A DNA stretch of 32,691 nucleotides from Aquabacterium sp. A7-Y (GTDB taxonomy: Bacteria > Pseudomonadota > Gammaproteobacteria > Burkholderiales > Burkholderiaceae_C): assembly GCF_026153205.1 (NCBI RefSeq), contig NZ_JAPFBW010000052.1, positions 1-32,691 of the forward strand, in the 5' to 3' direction. Under the pieces are notes generated by a model that saw only the letters and a program-made list of their open reading frames with translations, made no database searches and was not told the DNA's origin. This document shows, in pieces, positions 30,083 through 32,691 of this stretch (position 1 is the stretch's first letter; the number at the start of each line of letters is the position of its first letter). The translations under genes were made by a program, and so were the position numbers.

Positions 30083-30645
30083 CGGCGGTAGAAGCTGGCG
30101 GCGGGCCAGACGATGGATTGCTCGGTCTGGTCAATCACGTACTCGAAGCCCTGGTCGCCCGGGACCAGCCGCCGTTGGTCGGCATCGCTGTAGCGCACGC
30201 TGCTGGGCCGCAGCAGGTCGATGCCGATGTGCTCAGCCGTGACGGCGATCGTTGCCGTGCCCAAGGTTTCGACGATGCTCATGATGTCGAGCTGCCCGGC
30301 CCACTCGATCGGAGCGTCGAGCACTTGGCACGTGTCAGCGTCGAAGATGGCCGTCCGCACCTCCACCGCCCTGCCCTGCACCGGCTCGGCCAGGGCGAGC
30401 GCCAGGTACTCGCTGAGCACGCCCGGCAGCTCGAAGCTGGTGCCCTTGATCTCCCCGGGTCCATCTTCGAGCACGTCGATGCGACCCACGCCGCCGGCCC
30501 CGCGCCAGGTCTTGCCATCCCACGTCAGGTCCCACCCGGTGGTGTTCAGATAGACCGGCTCGGACAGCGCCATGTAGATCAATTGACCGAGCACCACGCG
30601 GTCACCCGACAGCGCAGCAGTCACCGCAGCAGACAATGCCCTCAT
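30079..30645 (-). CDS. phage minor tail protein (tail-tip complex)
   Basis: The 188-residue product is beta-rich: LIYMALSEPVYLNTTGWDL, FELPGVLSEYLALALAEPVQ, AIFDADTCQVLDAPIEWAGQ and LGTATIAVTAEHIGIDLLR. It ends in an aromatic, basic tail (VWPAASFYRR). Such proteins lie between the tape measure gene and gpJ in siphophages with DUF2163-type modules and form the distal tail or hub. ATG 30645 overlaps the previous stop by ATGA; the longer in-frame start lies inside the upstream gene. Confidence 0.7.
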   Translation of the reverse strand: MRALSAAVTAALSGDRVVLGQLIYMALSEPVYLNTTGWDLTWDGKTWRGAGGVGRIDVLEDGPGEIKGTSFELPGVLSEYLALALAEPVQGRAVEVRTAIFDADTCQVLDAPIEWAGQLDIMSIVETLGTATIAVTAEHIGIDLLRPSSVRYSDADQRRLVPGDQGFEYVIDQTEQSIVWPAASFYRR

Positions 30646-31238
30646 GCCCAGTGCTCCCGGAACTCCAGTTCCATCGCCTCGGCAGCCCGTGGCCGGTAGC
30701 CTGGCGCGGCCGGTGACATCAGGCGGAACTCGGTGGTTGGCCGGTCCCATATGACCGCCGTGCCCGACGCAACGGCTGCACGCAGACGGTTGGAGACGTG
30801 GACCGTCATCTCACCGGCCGCATTCGCTACGGCGTCTTCCGCCACCATGAGCAATTGCCCGCTCAAGCCGATCAGGTCGCCCTCCAGCAGCGTGGCGCCA
30901 GCACCTGCGTCATCAATGGTGACCACAGCCGCCCCTTGTGCCACGGCTGTCCCCAGTACCGGCGACCCGCGAAGCGTGCCCCTCGGCACCGGCCGCCGGA
31001 AGTGCCACAGGCGGATCTGGTGCGCCGATCCCCGCAAGCGAGCAAAGAAGGCTTCGAGCGCGGCGCCGTGCTCGGGCCGGCGCTCGGCCAGCGTCATCTC
31101 GACGTGCCATCGCTCGCCCAACAAATCAATCACCTGCTCACCTTGGGTGTAGGGGCTGGTGTGAACCCGCTCGTTCGGTTGCAACACCATCCGAAACCGC
31201 TGAGGCAGCCAGGCCTCACGCCATGCATACACCGTCAT
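30642..31238 (-). CDS. phage tail protein (distal tail/tip component)
   Basis: This 198-residue protein opens with MTVYAWREAWLPQRFRMVLQ. It contains RWHVEMTLAERRPEHGAALE with a following FFARLRGSAHQIRLWHF segment, a pattern seen in distal tail-type proteins, and a central beta domain (VTIDDAGAGATLLEGDLIGL). The C-terminus, MELEFREHWA, is typical of tail proteins of this position. It is coupled by ATGA to both the tape measure and the next tail gene. The exact structural role is inferred from gene order. Confidence 0.68.
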   Translation of the reverse strand: MTVYAWREAWLPQRFRMVLQPNERVHTSPYTQGEQVIDLLGERWHVEMTLAERRPEHGAALEAFFARLRGSAHQIRLWHFRRPVPRGTLRGSPVLGTAVAQGAAVVTIDDAGAGATLLEGDLIGLSGQLLMVAEDAVANAAGEMTVHVSNRLRAAVASGTAVIWDRPTTEFRLMSPAAPGYRPRAAEAMELEFREHWA

Positions 31239-32691
31239 GACAAGCTTCCATTCCTGTTCACGCTGCGGTGAACCTCTGTGAGCGTCTGTCGTCGGACCTG
31301 CTCACCCCAGGCCGCCAGCTCGGCGCGGTTCACCCCGGCGCCGAAACTCATGTGCTGCACGATCGTGACGTTCGGGGAACGCCCCTGCTGAGCCGCCACG
31401 CCGAGCTTGCCGTCGCGCCCTCGCCTGAGGGGCATCACCGCCTCGGGACCGGCTTCGCCCATCACGCCGAGCGAGAAGCCGCCGCCCTGGGCGAAGCGGA
31501 ACAAGGTCGGGCTGTTGAAGATGTCGCCTTGGCCGAAGGCCTGGATGCCGGTCGAGCCGAAGGCATTGCCCTTGGCGTTGGCCGAGGCACCGCTGAAGGC
31601 GCCGAACAGCGAGCCCAGCCATCCACCGCCGCCGGCACCGTCGCCGAAGATCGACTTCGCGAGGTCCGCCGCGATGGCCTCGGCCGCCATCTGCAGCAGC
31701 AGGTTCTTCCACAGCTCACCGATCGAGTCGAAGTCGCCCTGCAGGGTCTTCGCCAGCGTGTCGCCGAAGGCGTCCTGGATGTTGCGTGAGGCCTCCTCGC
31801 CAAAGACTGTCATCGCGTCGGAGGACTTCTTGATGGTCTCGGGCAAGGTCCCGAGGCGCGCTTGCGCGGCCTCGCTGAACTGCTCGGCGCTGATCGTTCC
31901 GCGCTCGAAAGCGTCGGCCAGCAGCTGCATGTCCTGGCGCTGCTTCTCGATCTTCTCGGTCGGTGTCTCGGCCAGCAGCTCGTTGAGGCGCTGCGCCCGC
32001 TCCAACAGCTCGGGCGGAAGCAGCGGCCCCACCTCGGACACGTCCTTGTACTGCTCACCCAGCTGGGCGATGGCCGACTGCAGCGCCGGCATCTCCTCGC
32101 TGGAGGCCGCACGTAGGGCTTCGTTGAGCACTTGCAGCGCCGCCGTGTACTCCTGGGCGCGGCTCAGGTCACGGGCTTCGATCAGCTTCACGGCCTGGCG
32201 CTGGGCTTCGCTGCTCGGCTCGAAGTCAAAACCCAGGTCCGTCCCCGAGCCCGTGCGCGCTTTCGGCGTCTTGCCGGCCTTCGGCTTCTCCTCCAGGTCC
32301 AGCGCGGTCAGCACCGGCTTCACCACCTCCGGGTTCACGAAACCCCGGCCGCCGCCGGCCGAGCCATCCGTCAGGCCCAGGTAAGCAGCATTCGCCTCTC
32401 TGAACTTCTTTTTCGCGGTGTCCAGCTCGCGCGTCACGTTCGCGATTTGCGCCGCGACCTTCTCGGCGTTGCCGAAGTAGCCGATGCCGCCCGCCTGGTC
32501 GGCCTTGAGCTGGTTGAGGTGGCTATTCAGCTGGATCACCTCGGACGCGATGGCGGCCAGCTCCTTCTTGGCCTTGAACTCCTTGCCGAAGCCAAACAGC
32601 GACAGGTAAGCCCTCGTCGCGCATCTGCTGCGTGACGTTGTTGAGCGCGGCACCAGCGCACTGGTGAGACTGCGGCGACGTCCCGACTCGT
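31235..32691 (-). CDS. C-terminal part of the phage tail tape measure protein (frame disturbed near window edge)
   Basis: The C-terminal 450 residues in view hold long Glu/Ala/Leu coiled-coil helices (about the first 250 residues), then the lambda gpH-type end: LLLQMAAEAIAADLAKSIFG, a Gly/Ala/Phe-rich stretch, FRFAQGGGFSLGVMGEAGPE with AVMPL, RGRDGKLGV and an amphipathic last helix. The gene enters from the right edge. Right of about 32610 the annotated frame gives an unlikely sequence, while the neighbouring frame reads GAALNNVTQQMRDEG, normal for tape measure proteins. A frameshift near 32600-32615 is therefore likely. A GTG at 32653 is the first start in this frame but is probably not the true start. 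Confidence 0.8.
   Translation of the reverse strand, partial: ESGRRRSLTSALVPRSTTSRSRCATRAYLSLFGFGKEFKAKKELAAIASEVIQLNSHLNQLKADQAGGIGYFGNAEKVAAQIANVTRELDTAKKKFREANAAYLGLTDGSAGGGRGFVNPEVVKPVLTALDLEEKPKAGKTPKARTGSGTDLGFDFEPSSEAQRQAVKLIEARDLSRAQEYTAALQVLNEALRAASSEEMPALQSAIAQLGEQYKDVSEVGPLLPPELLERAQRLNELLAETPTEKIEKQRQDMQLLADAFERGTISAEQFSEAAQARLGTLPETIKKSSDAMTVFGEEASRNIQDAFGDTLAKTLQGDFDSIGELWKNLLLQMAAEAIAADLAKSIFGDGAGGGGWLGSLFGAFSGASANAKGNAFGSTGIQAFGQGDIFNSPTLFRFAQGGGFSLGVMGEAGPEAVMPLRRGRDGKLGVAAQQGRSPNVTIVQHMSFGAGVNRAELAAWGEQVRRQTLTEVHRSVNRNGSLS

Larger units (their letters stand above)
20056..32691. mobile_element. right-hand portion of a siphovirus-type prophage integrated in tRNA-Cys
   Basis: The element begins at the tRNA-Cys fragment and continues past the window edge. 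It contains a regulatory/cargo zone (20192-24283) and a leftward late operon of lysis and tail genes (24573-32691). A gpJ-type tail tip, a tape measure protein and no contractile sheath indicate a long flexible tail. No integrase, head or replication genes are in view; they should lie to the right, followed by an intact tRNA-Cys gene. Confidence 0.85.

Overview
The window is very GC-rich and bacterial. A PEP-CTERM protein, overlapping ATGA gene couplings and GTG/TTG starts point to a betaproteobacterium of the order Burkholderiales. This is inferred from gene content only; no rRNA or marker gene is present.

Left part (1-14510): a type I secretion and glycosylation locus. It opens with the C-terminal end of a very repetitive secreted protein (octapeptide repeats, then EF-hand-like calcium sites). 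A short accessory insert follows: an orphan HTH regulator, a DUF433/PIN-like toxin-antitoxin pair and a truncated haemoglobin. Then comes a GT41 (O-GlcNAc-transferase/SPINDLY-type) glycosyltransferase, and a complete type I exporter (ABC ATPase with degenerate C39 domain, HlyD-type adaptor, TolC-type outer membrane factor) whose three genes overlap by ATGA. Four sugar-decoration genes follow: FkbM-like methyltransferase, GT4 glycosyltransferase, a second FkbM-like paralogue and a NodZ-like fucosyltransferase-fold protein. A strong terminator closes the block. The simplest reading is a system that glycosylates a giant surface protein in the cytoplasm, trims or caps the glycan, and exports the protein.

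Middle part (14588-19941): ordinary chromosome. It holds a small P-loop nucleotide kinase-like protein, a large PEP-CTERM exported protein, a convergent AraC regulator/short-chain dehydrogenase pair (with an apparent start-proximal frameshift in a C tract), and an intact tRNA-Gly(GCC) with its own terminator.

Right part (about 20056-32691): an integrated prophage. The boundary is a 49-nt 3' fragment of tRNA-Cys(GCA), the usual scar left at the far end of an element that integrated into a tRNA gene. The prophage end carries a LexA-box promoter, an XRE regulator with a palindromic operator, a collapsed Rhs gene, an AT-richer effector/immunity-like pair and a secreted AbfB-type lectin. After this cargo comes a leftward late operon, read from the right edge: tape measure, two tail proteins, NlpC/P60-like tail peptidase, gpJ-type tail tip, two tail-fibre-type proteins, holin-like protein, SAR endolysin and Rz/Rz1 spanins. 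This layout indicates a siphovirus-type (long non-contractile tail) prophage. Its integrase and head genes, and the restored tRNA-Cys, should lie to the right of the window.
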